DNA of 6,927 bases from JBBCJM01 sp037190175 (GCA_037190175.1 JBBCJM010000093.1:1-6927); one strand, 5' to 3'. Shown: positions 1 through 5,903, counted from the first letter of the stretch. Numbers and translations: made by a program. Notes: a model not told the origin generated them from the letters alone.

Positions 1-20
1 AGACACCAAAGAAAGCAGGA

Positions 21-49
21 GAGGGACAATTTGCATCAAACTGTCCCTC
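21..49. repeat. Perfect stem-loop (inverted repeat) at left edge
   Basis: The arms GAGGGACA (21-28) and TGTCCCTC (42-49) are perfectly complementary. Inside them TTTG (30-33) pairs with CAAA (37-40) around a CAT loop, with one A/C mismatch between the two stems. On the minus strand the hairpin is followed by a T-rich stretch, on the plus strand it is not. It may belong to the 3' end of a gene left of the window, which I cannot see. Confidence 0.5.
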
Positions 50-52
50 ATC

Positions 53-97
53 TTGGAGAAATACTCCACGGGGGGTGCGGGGGGTGTGAAACCCCCC
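53..97. terminator. Rhodobacteraceae-type C-rich stem-loop element with two competing arms (element A)
   Basis: On the plus strand two copies of GGGGGGT (70-76 and 79-85) precede one ACCCCCC (91-97). Either copy can pair with it, the inner with a 5-nt loop. Just left is a small stem TGGAG-AAATA-CTCCA (55-69). Read on the minus strand this is a hairpin, a second C6 arm, then GTGGAGTATTT. That layout resembles the terminator-like elements I know from Rhodobacteraceae intergenic regions, and it resembles the element at 2985-3053. No long T-run follows, so termination is inferred. It probably serves a gene beyond the left edge. Confidence 0.4.
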
Positions 98-140
98 GGC
101 GCTCTCCACCCGCCCGACGCCCGCAATCCCTACCGCCGGC

Positions 141-172
141 TGCGCCACATCCCCCGGGATGCCGATGGCGCA
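141..172. repeat. Interrupted stem-loop upstream of the cobW-like gene
   Basis: The outer arms TGCGCCA (141-147) and TGGCGCA (166-172) are perfectly complementary. The inner arms CATCC (148-152) and GGATG (157-161) continue the stem, with CCGA bulged on the 3' side. No T-tract follows on the plus strand. Otherwise 98-180 holds no convincing coding sequence: the one plus-strand reading frame there encodes only a low-complexity Pro/Arg-rich string. Confidence 0.35.
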
Positions 173-180
173 AGGGTGGG

Positions 181-209
181 TTGCAGGCGGCGGCGGAAGC
201 GGGTAGAGA
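181..209 (+). promoter_or_regulatory. Candidate sigma-70 promoter of the cobW-like gene
   Basis: TTGCAG (181-186) and TAGAGA (204-209) are separated by 17 bp. Transcription would start near 216, inside the palindrome at 213-233, which suits repression by a bound dimer. The -10 is a weak match, so this is a candidate only. Confidence 0.35.
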
Positions 210-212
210 ATG

Positions 213-233
213 ATATGTAATATCGTTACATAT
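213..233. promoter_or_regulatory. Putative Zur (zinc uptake regulator) operator
   Basis: This is a perfect 21-bp palindrome, ATATGTAA, five bases TATCG, then TTACATAT, and is AT-rich in a very GC-rich setting. It ends 11 bp before the ATG of a COG0523 GTPase. Bacterial Zur operators are AT-rich palindromes of this size with TGTAAT/GTTACA-like half sites, and COG0523 genes are a standard part of Zur regulons. Assignment to Zur rather than another Fur-family or metal regulator is inference from gene context. Confidence 0.5.
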
Positions 234-244
234 ACGAGGACGCC

Positions 245-1375
245 ATGCCGACCAACCTGCAGGGCCGGGACGCACGCCTGCCTGTCACCGTCCTTTCCGG
301 CTTTCTCGGGGCGGGGAAGACGACGCTGCTCAACCATGTCCTGAACAACCGCGAGGGGCGGCGGGTCGCGGTCATCGTCAACGACATGTCCGAGGTGAAC
401 ATCGACGCCGACCTGATCCGCGAGGGCACCGAACTCAGCCGGGCCGAGGAGAGGCTGGTCGAGATGACCAACGGCTGCATCTGCTGCACCCTGCGCGACG
501 ACCTGCTGCAGGGCGTGCGCCGGCTGGCCGCGGAGGGGCGCTTCGACTATCTGCTGATCGAGGCCACCGGCATCTCCGAGCCGCTGCCCGTGGCCGCCAC
601 CTTCGACTTCCGCGACGGCAACGGCGAGAGCCTGTCGGACGTGGCGCGGCTCGACACGATGGTCACCGTGGTCGACGCGGTCAACCTGACCGGGGATTTC
701 TGCGGCCGCGACTGCCTTGCCGACCGCGGCGAGAGCCCTGGCGAGGGCGACGGGCGCACCCTGGTCGACCTGCTGACCGACCAGATCGAATTCGCCGATG
801 TGGTGGTGCTGAACAAGGCCGGCGACGCGGGGCCCGAGCGGCTGGAACAGGCGCGCCGGATCGTGAGGGCGCTGAACCCCGATGCCCGGCTGGTCGAGAC
901 CGATTTCGGCCGGGTCGCGCCCGGGGCGATCCTCGACACCGGCCTGTTCGACTTCGACAGGGCGCAGGAGCATCCGCTGTGGGCGAAGGAGCTCTACGGC
1001 TTTGCCGACCACCTGCCCGAGACCGAGGAATACGGCATCTCTTCCTTTGTCTACCGTGCGCGCCAGCCCTTCCACCCCACCAAGATCGAGGCGGCGCTGG
1101 CGGGGCCGCTGCCCGGGGTGATCCGCGCCAAGGGGCATTTCTGGATCGCCACCCGCCCCGACTGGGCGGCGGAGTTCAGCCTGGCCGGGACCAGCGCGGG
1201 CCTGGAAGATCTGGGCGACCCAGCGTTCGGGGGACATGTGGTTGGCCATGGGCTGCATGGCGGATACCTCCACCCTCAATCCTGCCGCCACAGGGTTAAC
1301 GCGGGGTTACTCCGCCTCGTCCCGCTTATGCGCATCCAGGTCGCGCGCCGCCTTCTCGGCCTGCGCGCGCTCTAG
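245..1375 (+). CDS. CobW/ZigA-family (COG0523) GTP-binding metallochaperone, C-terminus truncated and chimeric
   Basis: This P-loop GTPase of the COG0523 family is a likely zinc-handling chaperone in the cytoplasm. Visible motifs are Walker A GFLGAGKTT (residues 19-27), a switch region VNDMSEVNID (45-54), the metal-binding GCICC motif (Cys78, Cys80, Cys81), and Walker B with LLIEATGISEP (103-113). The nucleotide-specificity motif reads NKAG (190-193) instead of NKxD. The CobW_C domain begins near residue 262 and is recognisable up to FSLAG at about 315. Family members continue for roughly 80-90 more residues. Here the last 60 residues are instead the antisense translation of a truncated minus-strand gene and of the DUF4169 gene, so the real homology ends near base 1190. 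GAGGA at 236-240 is a short-spaced Shine-Dalgarno supporting ATG 245. The protein may be a non-functional remnant, or may keep GTPase activity without a complete C-terminal domain. Confidence 0.8.
   Translation: MPTNLQGRDARLPVTVLSGFLGAGKTTLLNHVLNNREGRRVAVIVNDMSEVNIDADLIREGTELSRAEERLVEMTNGCICCTLRDDLLQGVRRLAAEGRFDYLLIEATGISEPLPVAATFDFRDGNGESLSDVARLDTMVTVVDAVNLTGDFCGRDCLADRGESPGEGDGRTLVDLLTDQIEFADVVVLNKAGDAGPERLEQARRIVRALNPDARLVETDFGRVAPGAILDTGLFDFDRAQEHPLWAKELYGFADHLPETEEYGISSFVYRARQPFHPTKIEAALAGPLPGVIRAKGHFWIATRPDWAAEFSLAGTSAGLEDLGDPAFGGHVVGHGLHGGYLHPQSCRHRVNAGLLRLVPLMRIQVARRLLGLRAL
1196..1258 (-). pseudogene. 5' fragment of an unidentified minus-strand gene, cut at the CobW junction
   Basis: On the minus strand an ATG at 1258 is preceded by GGAGGT (1271-1266) at 7-nt spacing, one of the best ribosome binding sites in the window. 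The first residues include MSPERWVAQIFQAR, which looks like genuine protein. After codon 21 (about base 1196) the frame enters antisense CobW sequence and turns into low-information Gly/Arg/Ala-rich shadow. The start lies 48 bp downstream of the DUF4169 stop, so it was probably the next gene after fumC and DUF4169. I vaguely recall small Rhodobacterales hypothetical proteins opening this way but cannot name the family. The 3' part is missing. Confidence 0.45.
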
Positions 1376-1462
1376 ATCCCGCTCGGCCTTGGACCGGCCG
1401 AACTTCGCGGCGTTGCCGTCCGCCTGCTTGCGGGCCTGGCGCAGGTTGACGACCTCGGCCAT
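1307..1462 (-). CDS. DUF4169 family small protein
   Basis: This 51-residue protein starts MAEVVNLRQARK and continues through KFGRSKAERDLERAQAEKAARDLDAH to a TAA stop. The opening AEVVNLRxARK and the central GRSKAER block match the short alphaproteobacterial DUF4169 family, whose function is unknown. It is highly charged, probably helical, and has no signal peptide or membrane segment. Its ATG overlaps the fumC stop as TGATG (one shared base), which predicts translational coupling to fumC. The pairing of fumC with DUF4169 is one I recall from Rhodobacteraceae genomes. The plus-strand CobW frame runs antisense through most of this gene (to 1375), but the conserved family sequence is on the minus strand. 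Confidence 0.8.
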   Translation of the reverse strand: MAEVVNLRQARKQADGNAAKFGRSKAERDLERAQAEKAARDLDAHKRDEAE

Positions 1463-2856
1463 CAGCCCTTCGGCCCGATCATCTCCTCCGGCCGCACGAT
1501 GCGGTCGAAGGTCTCGGCGTCCACGAAGCCCAGCGCGATGGCCTCTTCCCGCAGCGTGGTGCCGTTGCGATGCGCGGTCTTGGCCACCTTGGTGGCGGCG
1601 TCATAGCCGATGGTGGGGGCCAGGGCCGTCACCAGCATCAGGCTTTCCTTCATCAGCTTCTCGATCCGCGCCACGTTGGCCTGGGTGCCCGCCACCATGT
1701 TGTCGGTGAAGCTCGACGCCGCATCGCCCAGCAACTGCATGGATTGCAGCACGTTATAGGCCATCATCGGGTTGTAGACGTTCAGCTCGAAATGCCCCTG
1801 CGAGCCGGCGAAGCCCACCGCGGCGTCGTTGCCCATCACATGGGCGCAGACCATGGTCAGCGCCTCGGCCTGGGTCGGGTTCACCTTGCCCGGCATGATC
1901 GAGGACCCGGGCTCGTTCTCCGGCAGGATCAGCTCGCCCAGCCCCGACCGCGGGCCGGAGCCCAGGAGCCGCAGGTCGTTGGCGATCTTGAAGAGGCTGG
2001 CCGCCACCGTCTTCAGCGCGCCCGAGAACATCACCATGGCATCATGCGCCGCCAGCGCCTCGAACTTGTTGGGCGCGGTGACGAAAGGCAGCCCCGTGAT
2101 CTGCGCGATCTCGGCCGCCACGCGGGTATCCCAGCCGACGCGGGTGTTCAGCCCCGTGCCCACCGCGGTGCCGCCCTGCGCCAGTTCATAGATGTCGGGC
2201 AGCGCCGCCTTCACCCGGGCGATGCCCTTGTCCACCTGCGTGGCATAGCCGGAAAACTCCTGCCCCAGGGTCAGGGGCGTGGCGTCCTGGGTATGGGTGC
2301 GGCCGATCTTGATGATGTCCTTGAACTCGGCCGACTTCGCCCAGAGCGCCTTCGACAGCTTCTCCAGCCCCGGGATCAGCACGTCGCGCGCCAGCATCCC
2401 GATCGCCACATGCATCGCGGTGGGGAAGGTGTCGTTCGACGACTGGCCCATGTTCACGTGGTCGTTGGGGTGGACCGGCTTCTTCGAGCCCTTCTCGCCC
2501 CCCAGCATCTCGATGGCGCGGTTCGAGATCACCTCGTTGGCGTTCATGTTCGACTGGGTGCCCGAGCCGGTCTGCCACACCACCAGCGGGAAGTTGTCGT
2601 CGAACCGACCCTCGATCACCTCGGTCGCCGCCGCGGCGATGGCCTCGCCCAGCCGGGGCTCGATATCCCCCTGCGCGATGTTGACCAGCGCGCAGGCCTT
2701 TTTGATCACCCCCAGCGCGCGGATGATCGGCACCGGCTGGCGCTCCCACCCGATGGGGAAGTTGATGATCGACCGCTGCGTCTGCGCGCCCCAGTACTTG
2801 TCGGCGGGAACCTCCAAGGGGCCGAAGCTGTCGGTCTCGGTCCTGGTCGCGGTCAT
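1462..2856 (-). CDS. fumC: Class II fumarate hydratase (fumarase C)
   Basis: Fumarase C interconverts fumarate and L-malate in the TCA cycle and is a cytoplasmic homotetramer without an iron-sulfur cluster. The 464-residue length is that of E. coli FumC. The three conserved regions of the fumarase/aspartase superfamily are present: TGSGTQSNMNANEV (96-109), SSNDTFPTAMH (139-149) with GRTHTQDATPL around His188, and the signature GSSIMPGKVNP (317-327) with the catalytic Ser318. The N-terminal DSFGPLEVPADKYWGAQTQRS is also typical. ATG 2856 is supported by AAGGAGG (2869-2863) at 6-nt spacing. The gene has its own candidate promoter in the 243-bp gap after sspB, and its stop overlaps the start of the DUF4169 gene. 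The family also includes aspartase and argininosuccinate lyase, but motif spacing and length fit fumarase. Confidence 0.97.
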   Translation of the reverse strand: MTATRTETDSFGPLEVPADKYWGAQTQRSIINFPIGWERQPVPIIRALGVIKKACALVNIAQGDIEPRLGEAIAAAATEVIEGRFDDNFPLVVWQTGSGTQSNMNANEVISNRAIEMLGGEKGSKKPVHPNDHVNMGQSSNDTFPTAMHVAIGMLARDVLIPGLEKLSKALWAKSAEFKDIIKIGRTHTQDATPLTLGQEFSGYATQVDKGIARVKAALPDIYELAQGGTAVGTGLNTRVGWDTRVAAEIAQITGLPFVTAPNKFEALAAHDAMVMFSGALKTVAASLFKIANDLRLLGSGPRSGLGELILPENEPGSSIMPGKVNPTQAEALTMVCAHVMGNDAAVGFAGSQGHFELNVYNPMMAYNVLQSMQLLGDAASSFTDNMVAGTQANVARIEKLMKESLMLVTALAPTIGYDAATKVAKTAHRNGTTLREEAIALGFVDAETFDRIVRPEEMIGPKG

Positions 2857-2886
2857 CGGGCGCCTCCTTGCAACGGGTCGCCGCAG

Positions 2887-2915
2887 CCACTAGCCCCGCG
2901 CCGGGGCGAAATCAA
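2887..2915 (-). promoter_or_regulatory. Candidate fumC promoter
   Basis: On the minus strand TTGATT (2915-2910) and TAGTGG (2892-2887) are separated by 17 bp, giving a start near 2880 and a 5' leader of about 25 nt that holds the AAGGAGG site. A TTGA-type -35 with a CTAG-containing -10 is common in Rhodobacteraceae. Immediately upstream CGGTAT (2917-2922) and ATACCG (2931-2936) form an inverted repeat with an 8-bp spacer, which could be an operator. Confidence 0.45.
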
Positions 2916-2984
2916 TCGGTATGCAATGGGATACCGCTAACATGCGGTGCCCCGGGCAATTGTCCCGCTTTGATTCGAATGCCC

Positions 2985-3068
2985 CTTCTTCTGTCCCAAA
3001 ATATCCTCGGGGGGTCGCCATCGCGGCGCCATCGGTTCGAGCCCGATGGCGACGGGGCAGACAGCCCC
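2985..3068 (-). terminator. Terminator-like element after sspB with two mutually exclusive stems (element B)
   Basis: CGCCATCGG (3027-3035) pairs perfectly with CCGATGGCG (3043-3051) across a 7-nt loop. GTCGCCATCG (3014-3023) pairs perfectly with CGATGGCGAC (3044-3053), using the same arm. On the minus strand the last arm is followed by CCCCCCGAGGATATTTTGGG, much like the element at 53-97. A smaller stem GGGGC-5 nt-GCCCC lies at 3054-3068. The element starts about 30 bp after the sspB stop, so it most likely forms the 3' end of the sspB transcript. The T4 run is short, so termination strength is uncertain. Confidence 0.5.
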
Positions 3069-3099
3069 CAGGCGCCGGCCACCGTCACAACGCCGGCAG

Positions 3100-3561
3100 T
3101 TACTTGCGGAACTTGTCCAGCCGCACGACCTCGGCCTCGGGGCGCGGCGGGGCGGGGGTGTCGTCGCCGCCGTCGCCATCGTCGTCGCCCTCCTCGCCCT
3201 CGTCCTCCTCATGGGTCTCGAACCGCAGGCCGAACTCCACCGAGGGGTCGACGAAGGTGCGAACCGCGTCGAAGGGGATCGACAGCGGCTCGGGCTGGTT
3301 GCCGAAGTTCAGGGTGACCGCGAAGCCCTCGTCGTCCACCCGCAGATCCTCGTACCAGTGCTGCAAGACCACGGTCATCTCGGCGGGATAGCGGTCGCGC
3401 AGCCAGTCGGCCATCTGCACCCGGGGATGGGTGGTGTCGAAGGTGATGAAGAAGTGGTGCGCCCCCGGCAGCCCGTCGCGGGCCACCTCGGTCAGAACGG
3501 TCTGGATCAGCCCGCGCATCGCGCGGTGCATCAGGTTGCCATAGTCGATGTGGCGCGCCAT
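3100..3561 (-). CDS. sspB: SspB-type ClpXP adaptor (alphaproteobacterial SspB)
   Basis: SspB binds ssrA-tagged proteins and tethers them to ClpX, speeding degradation by ClpXP. In this 153-residue protein the substrate-binding domain spans about residues 1-115, with HHFFITFDTTHPRVQMADWL (35-54) and the strand region EGFAVTLNFGNQPEPLSIPFDAVRTFVDPSVEFGL typical of the family. Residues 116-143 form a very acidic, Asp/Glu/Gly-rich disordered tether. The end EVVRLDKFRK is the basic/hydrophobic ClpX-binding (XB) motif. AAGAGGA (3572-3566) precedes ATG 3561. It lies 58 bp after chrA and may be read from that operon or from a promoter in the gap (TATGCT near 3590, weak -35). The tmRNA that makes its substrates is encoded about 2.1 kb upstream on the same strand. 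Confidence 0.92.
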   Translation of the reverse strand: MARHIDYGNLMHRAMRGLIQTVLTEVARDGLPGAHHFFITFDTTHPRVQMADWLRDRYPAEMTVVLQHWYEDLRVDDEGFAVTLNFGNQPEPLSIPFDAVRTFVDPSVEFGLRFETHEEDEGEEGDDDGDGGDDTPAPPRPEAEVVRLDKFRK

Positions 3562-3619
3562 GCGATCCTCTTCCCAACCGCGGCCAGCATAGGGGATTCG
3601 CCCCGGATGGAAAGGGGCC

Positions 3620-4879
3620 TCACCCCCACAGCGCCGCGAGCGCCAGCGAGGCCAGGGCGGTCAGGCCCAGGGCCGGGATGATGTCCATCCGCCGCAGGAG
3701 GATCAGCCAGCCGGCCCCCAGCGCGAGGGCCAGCGCGCGCAGGTCCAGCGTGGCGGGCACGGGCAGGGCCAGCCGCAGGGGGCCGATCTCGTGCACTCTC
3801 ACCACCGCGAAGAGCACATGCAGCGCGAACCACAGCGAGAGGTGGGCGATCACCCCCACCACCGCGGCGGTGATCCCCTCCAGCGCCGCCGACAGCCGGG
3901 GCTGGCCGGCCAGCCGCTCCACGAAGGGGGCGCCGGCGAAGATCCACAGGAAGGAGGGGGCGAAGGTCATCCACAGCGCCACCAGCGCCCCCGTCAGGCC
4001 CAGCCCGACGCCCCCCTGCCGCCAGCCGGCCAGGTAGCCCACGAATTCGTTGACCAGGATCAGCGGGCCGGGCGTGGTCTCGCCCACGCCCAGGCCGGCG
4101 ACCATCGCCTCGGTGCTCAGCCAGCCGCGGACCTGCACCACCTCCTGCGTCATCCAGGCCAGCACCGCATAGGCGCCGCCGAAGGTGATGACGGCGAGCT
4201 TGGAGAAGAACAGGCCCATCTGCCACAGAAGCCCGCCCTCCAAGAGCCACAGCAGCGCCAGCGGCCCCAGCCAGACCGCGCCCCAGATCACCGCCTGCCG
4301 CATGGCGAAGCGGACGGCGCCCGGGGCGACCGGCACCGGCGGCGGCACGGGGCGGCCGCGGGCCATCCACCAGCCGGTCAGCGCCGCGCCCGCCACCACC
4401 GCCGGGAAGGGCAGGTTGAAGACCGCCAGCGCCACGAAGGCCGCCCCTGCCAGCACCCGGTGCCAGCGCCCCGCCAGCGCGCGCGCCGCCAGCCGCAGCA
4501 CGGCATGGATCACCACCGCCAGCACCGCGGCCTGCACCCCCAGGAACAGCGCCGCCACCGCCGGGACCTGGCCGAAGGCGGCATAGACCATGGCCAGCGC
4601 CAGCACCACGACCGCGCCCGGCAGCACGAAGAGCCCGCCGGCCACCAGCCCGCCCGCGATCCCCGCCCGCCGCCAGCCGATATAGGTGGCCAGCTGCATC
4701 GCCTCCGGCCCCGGCAGCAACATGCAGAACGACAGCGCGCGCAGGTATTCGGCCTCGGCCAGCCAGCCGCGCCGCTCGATCAGCTCGCTATGCATCAGCG
4801 CGATCTGCGCCGCCGGCCCGCCGAAGGAGGCGATCCCGATCCGCAGGAAGGCGCGGGTAACCTCGGCCAGTCCGGTCAT
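3620..4879 (-). CDS. chrA: Chromate transporter, two-domain ChrA (CHR) family
   Basis: ChrA-type proteins are inner-membrane carriers linked to chromate (and possibly sulfate) transport; long versions are fusions of two homologous CHR halves. This protein has 419 residues. The N-terminal half carries FGGPAAQIALMH (19-30), RRGWL, and LLPGPEAMQLATYIGW (54-69), the family hallmarks. The C-terminal half repeats the pattern with TFGGAYAVLAWM (232-243), GWLS, and GETTPGPLILVNEFVGY (266-282). About ten or more hydrophobic segments alternate with short Arg-containing loops. ATG 4879 leaves 40 bp after the DUF1194 stop; the ribosome site (AGGGG) is modest. Neighbours show no chrB regulator or chromate-resistance gene, so real chromate efflux is not demonstrated and the substrate is inferred from family only. 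Co-transcription with DUF1194 and sspB is possible. Confidence 0.92.
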   Translation of the reverse strand: MTGLAEVTRAFLRIGIASFGGPAAQIALMHSELIERRGWLAEAEYLRALSFCMLLPGPEAMQLATYIGWRRAGIAGGLVAGGLFVLPGAVVVLALAMVYAAFGQVPAVAALFLGVQAAVLAVVIHAVLRLAARALAGRWHRVLAGAAFVALAVFNLPFPAVVAGAALTGWWMARGRPVPPPVPVAPGAVRFAMRQAVIWGAVWLGPLALLWLLEGGLLWQMGLFFSKLAVITFGGAYAVLAWMTQEVVQVRGWLSTEAMVAGLGVGETTPGPLILVNEFVGYLAGWRQGGVGLGLTGALVALWMTFAPSFLWIFAGAPFVERLAGQPRLSAALEGITAAVVGVIAHLSLWFALHVLFAVVRVHEIGPLRLALPVPATLDLRALALALGAGWLILLRRMDIIPALGLTALASLALAALWG

Positions 4880-4919
4880 GGCCGCCCCTGTTCCAGCCGG
4901 TCGTGACGGGCGGATGACA

Positions 4920-5570
4920 TCAGCTGATCGGCCTGGCCAGTTCGCGCAGCAGCTTCTGCCGCAGCGTCTCGGGATAGGCGTCGATGGAGCGGGCGGTCAT
5001 CACGAAGCCCTGCGGGCTGATCACCCAGCGGGCATAGAAGGCGGTGACCGGGGCCGAACCGCCCGGATCCTCGATGGCCAGCGCATTGATCTCGATCCCC
5101 TGCGCCACCGCCTCGGCCCGGGCGCGGGGGGCGGTGAAGCCCGCGTTCTCCGGTCCGTCGCCCGAGATGTCGATCACCCTGCGCCGGCAGTCGGACACCG
5201 CGGCGAACTGCGCGGCGGAAAAGGCGATGGCCTCGCCCACCGCGGTGTCCGAGGCGGTGAAGGCGCGGGGCAGGGCGGCCGCGCGCTCGGCGAAGCGGGC
5301 CACGGCGCCCGGGGTCAGCATCCGCTGCCAGGGCATCGCCACCACCTGCCGGCCGCTGCCCGACCAGTGCACCACGCTCAAGGCCACCTGCCCCTGCACC
5401 AGCGCCTCGACCACGTTGGGGTCGCCCAGCGCGAAGGCCAGCCCCTGCATCTGGATCGCATATTCCCCCGCGTCGATGGAGCCCGAGATGTCCACCGCCA
5501 GCACCAGCGCGGTCTCGCAGGCAGGGGCGGGGGTGGTGAGGCAGAGGCTCAGGGCAAGGGTCCGCAGCAT
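4920..5570 (-). CDS. DUF1194 exported von Willebrand factor type A-like protein
   Basis: This 216-residue protein belongs to DUF1194, an alphaproteobacterial family with a VWA-like fold and no known function. Residues 1-17 are a signal peptide (MLRTLALSLCLTTPAPA), so a periplasmic location is expected. The metal-ion-dependent adhesion site starts right after it with DISGS (Asp27, Ser29, Ser31), continues with Thr109 in SDTAVGEAI, and with Asp138 in the strand IDISGDGPEN (133-142). Cys18 and Cys128 could form a disulfide. I chose ATG 5570 because the open frame upstream to 5657 would place a charged, Pro-rich stretch before the signal peptide and would be encoded partly by an intergenic hairpin. 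No strong Shine-Dalgarno is visible before 5570. It is the first protein gene downstream of ssrA and is followed 40 bp later by chrA. Confidence 0.85.
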   Translation of the reverse strand: MLRTLALSLCLTTPAPACETALVLAVDISGSIDAGEYAIQMQGLAFALGDPNVVEALVQGQVALSVVHWSGSGRQVVAMPWQRMLTPGAVARFAERAAALPRAFTASDTAVGEAIAFSAAQFAAVSDCRRRVIDISGDGPENAGFTAPRARAEAVAQGIEINALAIEDPGGSAPVTAFYARWVISPQGFVMTARSIDAYPETLRQKLLRELARPIS

Positions 5571-5631
5571 GGCACATGCTGGCGGCACGCCGGGCCCTGC
5601 GGCAAGAGAAAACGGCGGCCGGGCGGGCGAG

Positions 5632-5669
5632 GCAATTTTCTTGGAAGAAAATTGCAAGTTCCTTCCAAG
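5632..5669. repeat. AT-rich palindromic element between ssrA and DUF1194, two alternative stems
   Basis: GCAATTTTC (5632-5640) and GAAAATTGC (5647-5655) form a perfect 9-bp stem with loop TTGGAA. Alternatively CTTGGAAG (5640-5647) pairs with CTTCCAAG (5662-5669). The two stems exclude each other. The element sits about 40 bp beyond the likely end of the tmRNA coding piece and 60 bp before the DUF1194 start, so it may act as an ssrA terminator or processing site. There is no clean T-run after the stem on either strand. Its base composition stands out from its surroundings. Confidence 0.5.
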
Positions 5670-5778
5670 GAATTTGGTCGCGCCTGAAGGGGAAGGTGCA
5701 GGTTTCTGTTGCCAGGTACCTGCGGACCCCGCCTTAAGCTGCTAGGCCCAAGGGCTTAGGTTTGGTATTGCGAGCCGC

Positions 5779-5817
5779 TTACGCGGCCAGCGCCACCGGA
5801 GCACGGTTGTCGTTGGC
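5779..5817 (-). other. tmRNA proteolysis-tag reading frame (ANDNRAPVALAA-stop)
   Basis: The resume codon GCC is at 5817-5815, preceded by the conserved TAGTT. Twelve codons encode ANDNRAPVALAA, followed by TAA at 5781-5779; with the alanine carried by the tmRNA the added tag is 13 residues. The terminal LAA is the ClpX/ClpA degron, and the AND-N start is the part SspB-type adaptors usually contact. The stop codon sits in a small stem GCCGC-GTAA-GCGGC, as in other tmRNAs. Confidence 0.95.
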
Positions 5818-5903
5818 AACTATGCATCTTGCACCGATAACGGTGGTAGCTCACCGAGCGAAAGCTGGCCTCTTTGGTCGTTCGTCGATCCTATTTCGGC
5901 CCC

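Noticed and set aside
31..213. 60-codon plus-strand frame in the left intergenic region
   Set aside because: It starts inside a stem-loop, is Pro/Arg-rich and has no ribosome site.
1..1258. Long minus-strand frame opposite CobW, open from 1258 to the left edge
   Set aside because: It is the codon-aligned antisense of a GC-rich gene. Only its first about 21 codons look like protein; the rest is low-information Gly/Arg/Ala/Gln shadow.
1570..2940. 456-codon plus-strand frame opposite fumC
   Set aside because: It is antisense to an unambiguous FumC and its translation is His/Arg/Gly-rich shadow with no motif or ribosome site.
2960..2990. T-arm-like string GATTCGAATG in the sspB-fumC gap
   Set aside because: No acceptor stem, anticodon arm or D-arm can be built around it, so it is not a tRNA.
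3791..4906. 371-codon plus-strand frame opposite chrA
   Set aside because: It is a shadow of ChrA, rich in His, Gln and Arg, with no recognisable domain.
5571..5657. N-terminal extension of the DUF1194 protein to ATG 5657
   Set aside because: It would start inside the intergenic hairpin and place a charged Pro-rich stretch before a clear signal peptide. ATG 5570 is preferred.
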